NCBI GenBank assembly: GCA_964608615.1
Contig: CAZSQG010000005.1
Location: 25,037 to 89,036, forward strand
From: CALEUX01 sp964608615
GTDB lineage: Bacteria > Bacteroidota > Bacteroidia > Bacteroidales > Marinilabiliaceae
DNA length: 64,000 nt
Direction: 5' to 3'
Shown: positions 46,823 to 55,536 of the stretch, piece after piece
How the letters are laid out: every line of letters begins with the position of its first letter
Position numbering within the stretch: the first letter of the stretch is position 1
The notes under the pieces: generated by a model
Database searches by the model: none
The model's input: only the letters and a program-made list of their open reading frames with translations
Told to the model about the DNA's origin: nothing
Program-made: the position numbers and the translations under genes

Positions 46823-49441
46823 ATGTCGTTTAAACCTGAAAATATAAGTATAAAAGATTTGAGAAGAGCTATCTCCCTTAAGGAGATCTCGTATTCAAAG
46901 AAGTTTATTCTATATACTTCTTTCATACTTCTTTTTATTCTTTCTTGGTCAGGCTTTTTAGCTCTGGAAAAAACCAATTTTTCACTACTGAGTATTATAG
47001 CTCTTCACAAAAATGCTCTGGTTTGGTTTACCGACTTTCTTATTTTTGGAGTTGCTTTTTCGGGTATTGTTTACTTTAACCTTTTAAAATCCAAAACCGA
47101 AAAACTAAAAAACAAAGTTTATGAACTTAACGAAAGAATACAGGTTAACATTGAACTTGCAAATAATCTTAAATATGCAAATTGGGAAAAACTCCAAGCC
47201 AATGGAGACATCTTATCCCAAACATTATTAGAACTTGGACTTAACATTAGAGACAGTAAAAAAAGAGAAGAAGAACAAAACTGGATTACAAACGGGAAAG
47301 ATCTGATTTCAGATTTGCTTAGAAATTCTCATAACCTGGAGGATCTATCCGTTTCAGTTATTAAAGCTCTAATCAACTATATGGGTGGCATACAAGGTGC
47401 TTTTTACCTAAATCAAGGGAGCGTACTTAAAAGAAGTGCTATGTATGCCTATGGGCGTCGACGCTTTGAATACAATGAAATACCAATTGGTAAGGGCCTT
47501 ATTGGTGCCTCCGCTTATGAAAAAGCCATAATTTTTCGGTCCGAAATTCCCGAAGATTACTTTATTGTAACCTCAGGTCTTATAGGAGAGCAAAAACCTA
47601 AAAGCATATTACTGATTCCTTTACTTCAGGAAGAGGATTTACAAGGTGTTTTGGAAATAGCCTTTCTGGAAACTCGTCTTCCAAAATATAAAAACATTTT
47701 TGCCGAGGAGGTAGGTTCAATAATTGGACAAACAATTTACAACCTAAAAATTACCACCCGTACCGAAATGTTGCTTAAGGAATCGCAGGAAATGACCACC
47801 ATTCTTAGGGAAAACGAAGAAAAACTGCGCCAAAACGCAAGAGAAATGATTGTTGGTCAGGAAGAACTCGAACGTAGCAACCAGATGCTTGAATCACAAA
47901 TACAGGAGGTTGCAAACTCCCAAAAGAAACTTGAAGCATTGCTTACCAACGCCTCTGAATTCATCTCAATTTATGACGAAAACCAAATCCTTGTTTTTGA
48001 AAGTCCTTCAGTTAAGAGAATTCTGGGTTATTCTGATTCAGACATCATAAATGGCATGGATCCCGAAATATTAACTCCCAGAGGTTTAAAAACAATAAAT
48101 CGATTATTCCAATTCCTACTTGATACCCCAGGAGGTGAACAAATTGCACAATACACTTATTTAAGGAAAAATGGGGAGAAGCTTTTTCTGGAGACTAAAG
48201 GAAAAAACTTACTTCACGATCAGGCAATCAGAGGTATAATTTTTAATACTCAGGATATAACCGAACGAAAACGTGCCGAAAAAGAGGAACGTATGAAAAG
48301 CCGGATGCAAAGCTTATCGGAAAATTCTCCTGATATGATCATCCGAATTAACTTATTGGGAAAGCTTGTTTATGTAAACCCTGCTGTTTCAAGATTCATT
48401 GACATTCCAGCGTCTGAACTTGTTAAGAAACGAATACCCGATTTAATGATCGATCCTCGTTTTATTGAATTCATGCAGGAAACATTAGCTTCCGTACGAG
48501 ATCAACAACAACAAATTATTTCGGAGGTTGCTGTAAGCTCAAATGATGGCGAACGAATTATGGAGATTAAAGTAATCCCTGAATTAGGTGAAGAGGGCGA
48601 ACTTGAAACCATACTGTTCGTAGCTCATGATATGACTGATTTCAAAAAAATAGAACAGGAAATAAAGGAAAAAAATAAAAAGATTTCAGACAGTATTAAC
48701 TATGCACAAAGGATTCAAACATCCATTTTACCCAATACTGGGTTACTACAAGAATACTTTCCACGTTCATTTATCTTTTATCGTCCCAAAGATATAGTAA
48801 GTGGTGATTTCCCGTGGTTTTTCAGAAAAGATAATATATACTATGTTGCTGCAGTTGACTGCACAGGCCATGGTGTTCCGGGGGCTTTAATCAGTTTTAT
48901 CGGACATTTCCTTTTAAACAACATTGTAAGCGTTGATAATAACTCAACTGCTGCCCAGATTATGGATAATCTCCATCTTGAGGTTAGAAGTACTTTAAAA
49001 CAAGATCAGGAAGGAGCTACAGGGCGCGACGGAATGGATCTTGCATTATGCAAGATCGATCCCGATAATAAAATTCTTGAATTTGCCGGAGCTCATCGTC
49101 CTTTATATTATCTTCGAAAGGGAGAATTAACAGAATATCAAGGTACACGAAAAGGAATTGGAGGAATACCATTAGCAAAAAAAACTGAAAAAGATTTTGA
49201 AAATCATGTTATCCACTATCAAAGTGGTGATCAAATATTTATTTTTAGTGATGGATTACCTGATCAGCTGGGAGGACCGGAACGTAAAAAATACCAGTCA
49301 CGTCGTATTCGTGAAGCATTAACTGAAAAACAGAATGTTTCAATGGCTCATTTTTCGCGCCATTTTTCAATGGATTTTTACGACTGGCTGGGAGAAGAAA
49401 AACAAGTTGACGATGTCCTTTTGATAGGAATTGAATTGTAA
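46823..49441 (+). CDS. GAF-PAS-PAS-PP2C (SpoIIE-type) phosphatase, SiaA-like
   Basis: The 872-aa protein has two membrane helices (about 28-50 and 67-90), GAF (about 150-310), coiled coil, PAS (about 375-490 and 497-610), a short helix and a PP2C domain (about 635-872). Metal-binding motifs are visible: SGDFPWF near 660, DCTGHGVPGA near 679, GRDGMDLALC near 735, FSDGLPDQ near 808 and QVDDVLL near the end. With SiaB and SiaC directly downstream, it takes the place of SiaA, which dephosphorylates SiaC in Pseudomonas. It ends where the next ORF begins. Confidence 0.9.
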   Translation: MSFKPENISIKDLRRAISLKEISYSKKFILYTSFILLFILSWSGFLALEKTNFSLLSIIALHKNALVWFTDFLIFGVAFSGIVYFNLLKSKTEKLKNKVYELNERIQVNIELANNLKYANWEKLQANGDILSQTLLELGLNIRDSKKREEEQNWITNGKDLISDLLRNSHNLEDLSVSVIKALINYMGGIQGAFYLNQGSVLKRSAMYAYGRRRFEYNEIPIGKGLIGASAYEKAIIFRSEIPEDYFIVTSGLIGEQKPKSILLIPLLQEEDLQGVLEIAFLETRLPKYKNIFAEEVGSIIGQTIYNLKITTRTEMLLKESQEMTTILRENEEKLRQNAREMIVGQEELERSNQMLESQIQEVANSQKKLEALLTNASEFISIYDENQILVFESPSVKRILGYSDSDIINGMDPEILTPRGLKTINRLFQFLLDTPGGEQIAQYTYLRKNGEKLFLETKGKNLLHDQAIRGIIFNTQDITERKRAEKEERMKSRMQSLSENSPDMIIRINLLGKLVYVNPAVSRFIDIPASELVKKRIPDLMIDPRFIEFMQETLASVRDQQQQIISEVAVSSNDGERIMEIKVIPELGEEGELETILFVAHDMTDFKKIEQEIKEKNKKISDSINYAQRIQTSILPNTGLLQEYFPRSFIFYRPKDIVSGDFPWFFRKDNIYYVAAVDCTGHGVPGALISFIGHFLLNNIVSVDNNSTAAQIMDNLHLEVRSTLKQDQEGATGRDGMDLALCKIDPDNKILEFAGAHRPLYYLRKGELTEYQGTRKGIGGIPLAKKTEKDFENHVIHYQSGDQIFIFSDGLPDQLGGPERKKYQSRRIREALTEKQNVSMAHFSRHFSMDFYDWLGEEKQVDDVLLIGIEL

Positions 49442-49481
49442 CTATATTTACATAATTTTGGACAATTTTGAAATAAACACG

Positions 49482-50048
49482 ATGGAAAAGGAAAACCAAG
49501 GGTTTCTGGAGTTTGCTTATCAGCTCTATAAAACAATGAAAACCAATGAAATTAATTTGGTTTACGAAGGCGAGGTCACACAGGAAATAACCAAAACCTT
49601 TACCACTCTTACCGAAAAGAGTCTTTCGAAAAATGCCGAATCAAATACCGTTCAAAAAAAAGTATTCAATGTAATGGTTGAGTGTTTACAAAACATTAGT
49701 AAACACGCTGATTCTTTGAATGATGAAGATGAAGAACGTAGGGGAATTGTAATGGTTAGCAAGGGCGAGGATAGCTATAACATCATTACCGGCAACGTTA
49801 TTAAAAACGAAAAAGTTCCAGAATTGAAAAAGAGCCTGGAGCTTATTAACAGTCTGGACAAAGAAGGCCTTTCCACATTGTTTAAACAACAAATTAGGGA
49901 AACAACCATTTCAGATAAAGGTGGTGCCGGACTTGGACTAATTGACATTGCAAAAAAAACCGGGAGCAAGCTATCCTATCAGTTCAAAGAGCTAAACCAG
50001 AGTGTCTCTTTTTTCATTTTGACTTCTACCATTAAAAGAAACGGATAA
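49482..50048 (+). CDS. siaB: SiaB-family Ser/Thr protein kinase
   Basis: The ATG at 49482 is chosen because the longer frame (49431) overlaps the phosphatase gene and adds unrelated residues. The 188-aa product matches SiaB (DUF6272): KVFNVMVECLQNISKHAD in the N-box position near 64 and DKGGAGLGLIDIAKKTG near 145, a GHKL ATPase-like glycine box. In Pseudomonas, SiaB phosphorylates SiaC. The SiaC gene follows after 11 bases. Confidence 0.88.
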   Translation: MEKENQGFLEFAYQLYKTMKTNEINLVYEGEVTQEITKTFTTLTEKSLSKNAESNTVQKKVFNVMVECLQNISKHADSLNDEDEERRGIVMVSKGEDSYNIITGNVIKNEKVPELKKSLELINSLDKEGLSTLFKQQIRETTISDKGGAGLGLIDIAKKTGSKLSYQFKELNQSVSFFILTSTIKRNG

Positions 50049-50059
50049 AATAAGCAACC

Positions 50060-50440
50060 ATGAACATCATAAATATTAAAGGTACAGATGATACCCCAAA
50101 CGTTATCCTTGATAAGGATAAGCAATTATTCGAAATATCAGGAAGGTCTCTTCCCGAAGATGTAAATATGTTTTATGAACAAATTCTGGATTGGATTGAT
50201 AGTTACTCCGAAGATCCAAATGATAGGACAGAGTTCAATTTTAAACTGGAATATTTTAATACCGCCTCCTCAAAAGTTATTCTCGATATTCTTCTTAAAT
50301 TTGAAGAAATATTGGAAAAAGGAAAAGATGTGGTAATTAAATGGCATTACCATGAAGACGAAGAAGACATGCTCGAAGCAGGTGAAGAATATGCCGACAT
50401 TGTTGAAATTCCTTTCGATTACGTGGTATACAACGACTAG
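50060..50440 (+). CDS. siaC: SiaC-family (DUF1987) phospho-switch protein
   Basis: The 126-aa protein has the DUF1987 profile: PNVILDKDKQLFEISGRSLPE near 13-33 and FKLEYFNTASSK near 61-72. Thr68 falls at the same number and motif position as the phosphorylated Thr68 of Pseudomonas SiaC. Unphosphorylated SiaC there activates the diguanylate cyclase SiaD. No GGDEF protein occurs in this window, so the target here must differ or lie elsewhere. Confidence 0.92.
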   Translation: MNIINIKGTDDTPNVILDKDKQLFEISGRSLPEDVNMFYEQILDWIDSYSEDPNDRTEFNFKLEYFNTASSKVILDILLKFEEILEKGKDVVIKWHYHEDEEDMLEAGEEYADIVEIPFDYVVYND

Positions 50441-50465
50441 ACCTGACAGACTTTTCCTTTAAAAA

Positions 50466-53400
50466 ATGAGTGAAGAAATTCTAAAAGCATTAATGCAGTT
50501 GTTTGGTTTACTAACCAAACAAGATGGAGGTGTTGGATCCAACGAGACAGAATATGTGCGTACGTTTCTTAAGCAACAACTAAATAAAGAAGCTGTTGAA
50601 GAATATTTTTCGCTCTTTTTAACTTACACAACCGAAGAAAATAAAACCAAACCGGGCGATGAAGAAGGTAAGATTCAACTTACCTCCATGAAAGACTCAG
50701 TTAGAATTCTGGGTATATGCAAAAAAATAAATAAACAGCTTAACAGGGAACAAAAAGTTGTTGTGTTAGTGCGATTATATGAGCTTGTCAGCATGGATAT
50801 GAAGCTGACCGATCAACGCATGGCCATCATCAACACTGTTGCCGATGTTTTCAAATTACCTAAGAACGAGATATCTGCAATTGAGGCATTTGTTCTTCAA
50901 AATGATATCACAAAATTGAACTTCCCTGACATACTGATAGCCAATGACACGGAGATTCAGGATGTACAGTTTAAACATATTAATACAACCGGTCTTCATG
51001 GATCAGTTCTGGTTTTAAATGTAAAAAGTGCCGAACTGTATTTTATGCGTTACAACGGCGACCAGGATGTTTTTTTGAATGGCTTGGTTATCAGTAATAA
51101 AAGAATTTATCTGTTTCCTAATGGGAGCTTTATTAGAATACCTATTGGAAAACCAATATATTATACTGATGTTGTTAGTCGGTTTATGGCCGATTCTGAT
51201 TCACCAAAAATCACTTACGAAGTTAAAAACGTTCATTTTCGTTTTAAAAGTGGAGCAGTAGGTCTGCGCAACATCAATATAGCAGAAGAACAAGGCCGCC
51301 TCATTGGAATAATGGGTGCCTCAGGTGCAGGAAAAACCACCTTGCTCAACGTTCTCTCTGGCATTGAAAAACCAACTGAAGGAGAAGTTCTTATCAATAA
51401 CTATAATCTCCATGCCGATAAAGAAGATCTCAACGGAGTTATTGGTTTAATTCCACAAGATGACTTGCTTATTGAAGAACTCACCGTTTTTGAAAATCTT
51501 TATTATAACGCAAAACTCTGTTTCAGAGATAAAGGGGAAGAAGAATTAATCGGCATGGTTAATGAAACCCTTCAAAATCTTGGCCTTTTTGAAAGACGAC
51601 ATTTAAAAGTTGGATCACCTCTTAACAAGATGATTAGTGGAGGCCAGCGTAAAAGATTAAACATAGCACTGGAATTAATTCGTCAGCCATCAGTTTTATT
51701 TGTTGATGAGCCAACCTCCGGTCTTTCTTCACGCGATTCTGAAAACGTGATGAACCTGCTTAGAGAACTAACACTAAAGGGAAAACTGATCTTTGTGGTT
51801 ATCCACCAACCATCTTCCGACATCTATAAGATGTTTGATAAAATGTTTATCCTTGATACTGGCGGCTATCCTGTTTATTATGGAAATCCGGGTGAATCGC
51901 TTATTTACTTTAAACAACTTGACGCACAAATAAATAGCGATCAGGGTGAATGCCCAACTTGTGGTAATCTGAACCCCGAACAAATATTCAATATCATTGA
52001 TGCCAATGTTATTGATGAATATGGAAATTATACAAACAAAAGAAAAGTAGAAGCAGAAGATTGGTATAAACTCTTTGAAAAAACGCATTCGCTACCCTCT
52101 GTTAAAACCGTTGAAACCTCTCCCCCAAAGAGTTTGAACATCCCATCATGGTTCAATCAGTTTAAAATTTACACCTTACGCGATTTTTTCGCCAAAATTA
52201 GTAACACCCAATATATTGCCCTTAACTTATTAGAAGCACCATTTTTGGGTTTTATTCTTGCCTATTTGATCCGTTATATTGCTGATCCAACATCGAATTT
52301 TTACATTTTCAGAGAAAACGAAAACATACCACCTTACATATTTATGGGCATAGTGGTGGCTCTGTTCTTTGGTTTAATAATTAGTGCCGAAGAAATATTT
52401 AAAGATTCCAAAATACTGAAAAGAGAGTCATTTCTAAATCTTAGCCGTTCAAGCTATCTGAGTTCCAAGATTCTCCTGCTTTTCACTATTTCAGCCATTC
52501 AAATGTTCCTTTTTGTTTTCGTAGCAAATACAATTCTTGGTATTAAGGACATGTATTTTGAATTCTGGCTCGCATTATTCTCCATTTCAGCTTTTGCCAA
52601 TATTCTCGGATTAATATTATCAGCATCATTTAACAGTATTGTTACCATATATATTCTTATTCCATTGGTAATGATTCCTCAAATGGTATTGGGTGGAGCT
52701 ATGTTTACATTCGATAAACTAAACAAGGACTTTACCAGTGTCGACAAAGTGCCAGCAGTTGCTGAATTCATGCCTTCGCGATACATTTATGAAGGATTGA
52801 TTGTACATCAGTACAAGCACAATAATTTCAAAAAGAATTACTTTGACATCGAGCTTCAGGAAAGTAAAAGCGACTTTAAACAAGTACATTACCTTCCAGA
52901 ATTACACGATATTTTAAATGAGTGTTCTTTACATATAATTGATGGCAAACCCACATCAGACAAGACATTTGTCAACGATCTGGAATTAATAAGGAATGAG
53001 ATTTCGAAAGAATTAATAAGAGTTCCCGAATTGCAATTTAGTTTAATTGATAAAATCACACCTGAAGAATTTAATTCAGATATTGCCCAAAATATTGACA
53101 ACTACCTAAACAACTTGCTTGTATATTACCGAGGTGTTTTTACTAAAGCAAATAGTTCAAAGGACCGCTTTATAAGTATCAACATCAACCAAGATGCCAC
53201 ACGTTTTAACCGCATTAAAGATGAGTACTATAATGAAAGTATTTCATCAATTGTTCGCAAAGAATTTGAGAAAAATAAAATTCTGAGACAAGACAACCAT
53301 TTAGTACAAATGGCTGACCCTATTTATCAGATTCCCGAACCTTCAGGTTTCTGGTCGTTTCGTACCCATTTCTTTGCTCCGGTTAAACATTTAGGTGGAA

Positions 53401-53534
53401 ATTTCTTTGAAACATTATGGTTCAATATATTCATGGTATGGATTTTGACTATATCGTTATATATTGTTTTGCATTTTGACCTATTGAAAAAGGGATTAAA
53501 CCTTATAGAATCAATAAAATGGCGAAAAAAGTAA
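50466..53534 (+). CDS. ABCG-type transporter with TerB-like N-terminal domain
   Basis: The 1022-aa fused protein has a TerB-like helical domain (about 1-150) and a beta-rich, FHA-like segment (about 155-245). The ATPase follows, with Walker A GASGAGKTT near 286, signature MISGGQRKRLNIA near 390 and Walker B VLFVDEPTSGL near 412. An ABC2 permease comes next with about six helices (from about 575, the last near 990) and a large loop between helices 5 and 6. The domain order ATPase-then-permease is that of ABCG exporters. It starts 26 bases after siaC, so it could be the output of the phospho-switch. Its substrate is unknown. Confidence 0.88.
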   Translation: MSEEILKALMQLFGLLTKQDGGVGSNETEYVRTFLKQQLNKEAVEEYFSLFLTYTTEENKTKPGDEEGKIQLTSMKDSVRILGICKKINKQLNREQKVVVLVRLYELVSMDMKLTDQRMAIINTVADVFKLPKNEISAIEAFVLQNDITKLNFPDILIANDTEIQDVQFKHINTTGLHGSVLVLNVKSAELYFMRYNGDQDVFLNGLVISNKRIYLFPNGSFIRIPIGKPIYYTDVVSRFMADSDSPKITYEVKNVHFRFKSGAVGLRNINIAEEQGRLIGIMGASGAGKTTLLNVLSGIEKPTEGEVLINNYNLHADKEDLNGVIGLIPQDDLLIEELTVFENLYYNAKLCFRDKGEEELIGMVNETLQNLGLFERRHLKVGSPLNKMISGGQRKRLNIALELIRQPSVLFVDEPTSGLSSRDSENVMNLLRELTLKGKLIFVVIHQPSSDIYKMFDKMFILDTGGYPVYYGNPGESLIYFKQLDAQINSDQGECPTCGNLNPEQIFNIIDANVIDEYGNYTNKRKVEAEDWYKLFEKTHSLPSVKTVETSPPKSLNIPSWFNQFKIYTLRDFFAKISNTQYIALNLLEAPFLGFILAYLIRYIADPTSNFYIFRENENIPPYIFMGIVVALFFGLIISAEEIFKDSKILKRESFLNLSRSSYLSSKILLLFTISAIQMFLFVFVANTILGIKDMYFEFWLALFSISAFANILGLILSASFNSIVTIYILIPLVMIPQMVLGGAMFTFDKLNKDFTSVDKVPAVAEFMPSRYIYEGLIVHQYKHNNFKKNYFDIELQESKSDFKQVHYLPELHDILNECSLHIIDGKPTSDKTFVNDLELIRNEISKELIRVPELQFSLIDKITPEEFNSDIAQNIDNYLNNLLVYYRGVFTKANSSKDRFISININQDATRFNRIKDEYYNESISSIVRKEFEKNKILRQDNHLVQMADPIYQIPEPSGFWSFRTHFFAPVKHLGGNFFETLWFNIFMVWILTISLYIVLHFDLLKKGLNLIESIKWRKK

Positions 53535-53593
53535 CCTTTTATTTTTCATAATAGTATAAGAGAGAACATTAGAAAACACTTAAACTTTTTGTC

Positions 53594-54511
53594 ATGTTAA
53601 AAAAACTATCTTACCTATTGCTAATACTAGCCGCAACTCAGTTATTTAACGGCTGTTCGGGCTGCTCAGATAAAAAGTCTAAAGGCAGTGATTCACTTGC
53701 ATTACCTGATTCGGTTATCAGCGATACACCATTAAAGCTTTCAGAAGACATTATGAATGAGGTTATTCAAAATATCTCATCGCCCGTTGAGATGGCTAAT
53801 CTAATAAAATCTTCTGGTGCTGAATTTTCACAGCGAATCCTTAATAATACTGACAATGTTTCACGATATGAAACTTCATATAAAAGAGCTTTAAACCTAG
53901 GTGTATTTAGTGCCGATCTTGGATACATCAATATTTTCGATAAGAATAACGTTGTTGTTTCATACCTTTTGTCGGTAAAAAATCTTGCCGATGGTATTCG
54001 TGTTGGCCAATTCTTTGATTTCAATGCTCTGCGGCGTATGGCATCCAATTCAACTAACCTTGATTCTTTAATGGATATGTCAGTATCAAGTTTTAATAAG
54101 ATGGATGCCTATTTACGCGATCAAAACCGCAGTAATGTGAGTACTCTTATTGTTACCGGTACCTGGATTGAAGGTTTGTATATCGCTTCAAGCGTTGTAA
54201 AAGAAACCAAAAGTAAAGAATTATCTATTCGCATAGCCGAACAAAAAAATATTATTGATATACTTGAAATAATTCTCAGCAATTATATTAGTGAACCTAA
54301 TTTTGCAACCCTGGTTGATGATATTCGTGAGCTTAAGAATGCTTATTCTGATATTAGGATTACAACAGAATTGGGAGAGCCAAAAAGAATTGAAAAAGAT
54401 GGTATGCTTATTGTAATTCAGGATGAAATAAGCACAGTACATTATACCGATGAGCAGCTAGCTATGATTATGGATTTGATCGGAAAAATCCGCAATAAAA
54501 TTGTTGAATAG
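53594..54511 (+). CDS. putative lipoprotein, unknown function
   Basis: The 305-aa protein has a lipoprotein signal (KKLSYLLLILAATQLFNGC, Cys21), then a Ser-rich linker and a mostly helical domain. I do not recognise a characterised family. It follows the transporter by 60 bases on the same strand and may be an accessory envelope component. There are no obvious repeats or catalytic motifs. Confidence 0.75.
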   Translation: MLKKLSYLLLILAATQLFNGCSGCSDKKSKGSDSLALPDSVISDTPLKLSEDIMNEVIQNISSPVEMANLIKSSGAEFSQRILNNTDNVSRYETSYKRALNLGVFSADLGYINIFDKNNVVVSYLLSVKNLADGIRVGQFFDFNALRRMASNSTNLDSLMDMSVSSFNKMDAYLRDQNRSNVSTLIVTGTWIEGLYIASSVVKETKSKELSIRIAEQKNIIDILEIILSNYISEPNFATLVDDIRELKNAYSDIRITTELGEPKRIEKDGMLIVIQDEISTVHYTDEQLAMIMDLIGKIRNKIVE

Positions 54512-54565
54512 TTATAATTGTTTTAACATCAAAACAATTACAAAAGGAAATATAAACCAATTACT

Positions 54566-55021
54566 ATGAAAAAAATATTGTTAGGCTTAATATTAGTTCT
54601 TTCAATAAATTCTTTCAGCGTTTCGGCACAATGTGATGAATCGCTTAAAAAACAGGCACTGAAAGAGATGGGAGAAAGCCAATACATCAGAGACTTTTCT
54701 ATTGACCTGAGAAAAGCAAAAAAGGATTTAAAAACGGGATTTGTGAAGTTTTCTGTTATTCTTAACAGTCGTAATGCATATAAGTTTACCGTTGTTAATA
54801 ACCCCTCAAACCAAGAAGAAGTAATAATGCAGCTTTATGATGGTGACAAATTAATGATGAGTAATTTTGAAGGGGGTAAAATGTACAAGGCTACAACATT
54901 TATTTGCCGTACTACCAAAATATACCATCTCACATTTTCGTTCAAGGGCGGAGAAGAAGGTTGTGCTGAAGCTGTTATTTCTTTAGTAAAACAATATGCT
55001 TCGGGTGAAATGGGATTTTAG
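54566..55021 (+). CDS. small secreted protein, unknown function
   Basis: The 151-aa protein has a cleavable signal peptide (KKILLGLILVLSINSFSVSAQ) and a compact domain with two cysteines (CRTTKIYHLTFSFKGGEEGC) that could form a disulfide. No family was recognised. It is the last gene before a strong terminator, so it ends the cluster's transcription unit. Confidence 0.7.
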   Translation: MKKILLGLILVLSINSFSVSAQCDESLKKQALKEMGESQYIRDFSIDLRKAKKDLKTGFVKFSVILNSRNAYKFTVVNNPSNQEEVIMQLYDGDKLMMSNFEGGKMYKATTFICRTTKIYHLTFSFKGGEEGCAEAVISLVKQYASGEMGF

Positions 55022-55037
55022 CAAAATGTAAAACCTA

Positions 55038-55073
55038 AAAAAAAGCGCCGGAATTTTCTCTGGCGCTTTTTTT
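55038..55073. terminator. bidirectional terminator closing the chemosensory cluster
   Basis: AAAAAAAGCGCC (55038-55049) pairs perfectly with GGCGCTTTTTTT (55062-55073) across a 12-base loop. A and T runs on either side make it work on both strands, separating the plus-strand cluster from the minus-strand rhodanese gene. Confidence 0.85.
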
Positions 55074-55146
55074 ATGAATAAATATTATAGACAATAAAAC
55101 TAAAACCGACAGTACAACAGATTAAAATAGCCTTTTTATATGATAA

Positions 55147-55536
55147 TTACAATTCAGGCCTAGGCTCTTTATCAATTGGAAACCCCTGCTCTACCCATTC
55201 TTTGAAGCCCCCTTCAAGATCATAAACTTTCTTAAAATTATGTTCTTGTAATATTATAGCAACCTGTTTGGTACGTTCTCCTTTTTCGCAATATATAAAA
55301 ATTGACCTGTCAGTACTTATTTCTGATAATATATCTTCAAGAACCGTTTTTTTACCAGCCCAGATAGCGTTAACAATTCGGCTTTCACAATAATCTTCTG
55401 AGATTCTTACATCCAAAAGAATAGGATTATTATCATTCTCCATTTGTATGTAAAAATCGCCCGGAGTAAGATTAATAACGATAATCTTACCTATAAAAAA
55501 AACAGATAGTAAAACCCTAAGAAAAACCATAATCAA
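55147..55536 (-). CDS. membrane-anchored rhodanese-domain protein
   Basis: The 129-aa protein has one N-terminal membrane or signal segment (about 3-22) and a rhodanese domain with ILLDVRISEDY near 38, the active-site loop IYCEKGERTKQV near 80 (Cys present) and YDLEGGFKEWVEQGFP near the end. It is probably a periplasm-facing or lipid-anchored sulfurtransferase or phosphatase-like protein. Its start overlaps the hemW stop by 4 bases. Confidence 0.88.
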   Translation of the reverse strand: MIMVFLRVLLSVFFIGKIIVINLTPGDFYIQMENDNNPILLDVRISEDYCESRIVNAIWAGKKTVLEDILSEISTDRSIFIYCEKGERTKQVAIILQEHNFKKVYDLEGGFKEWVEQGFPIDKEPRPEL

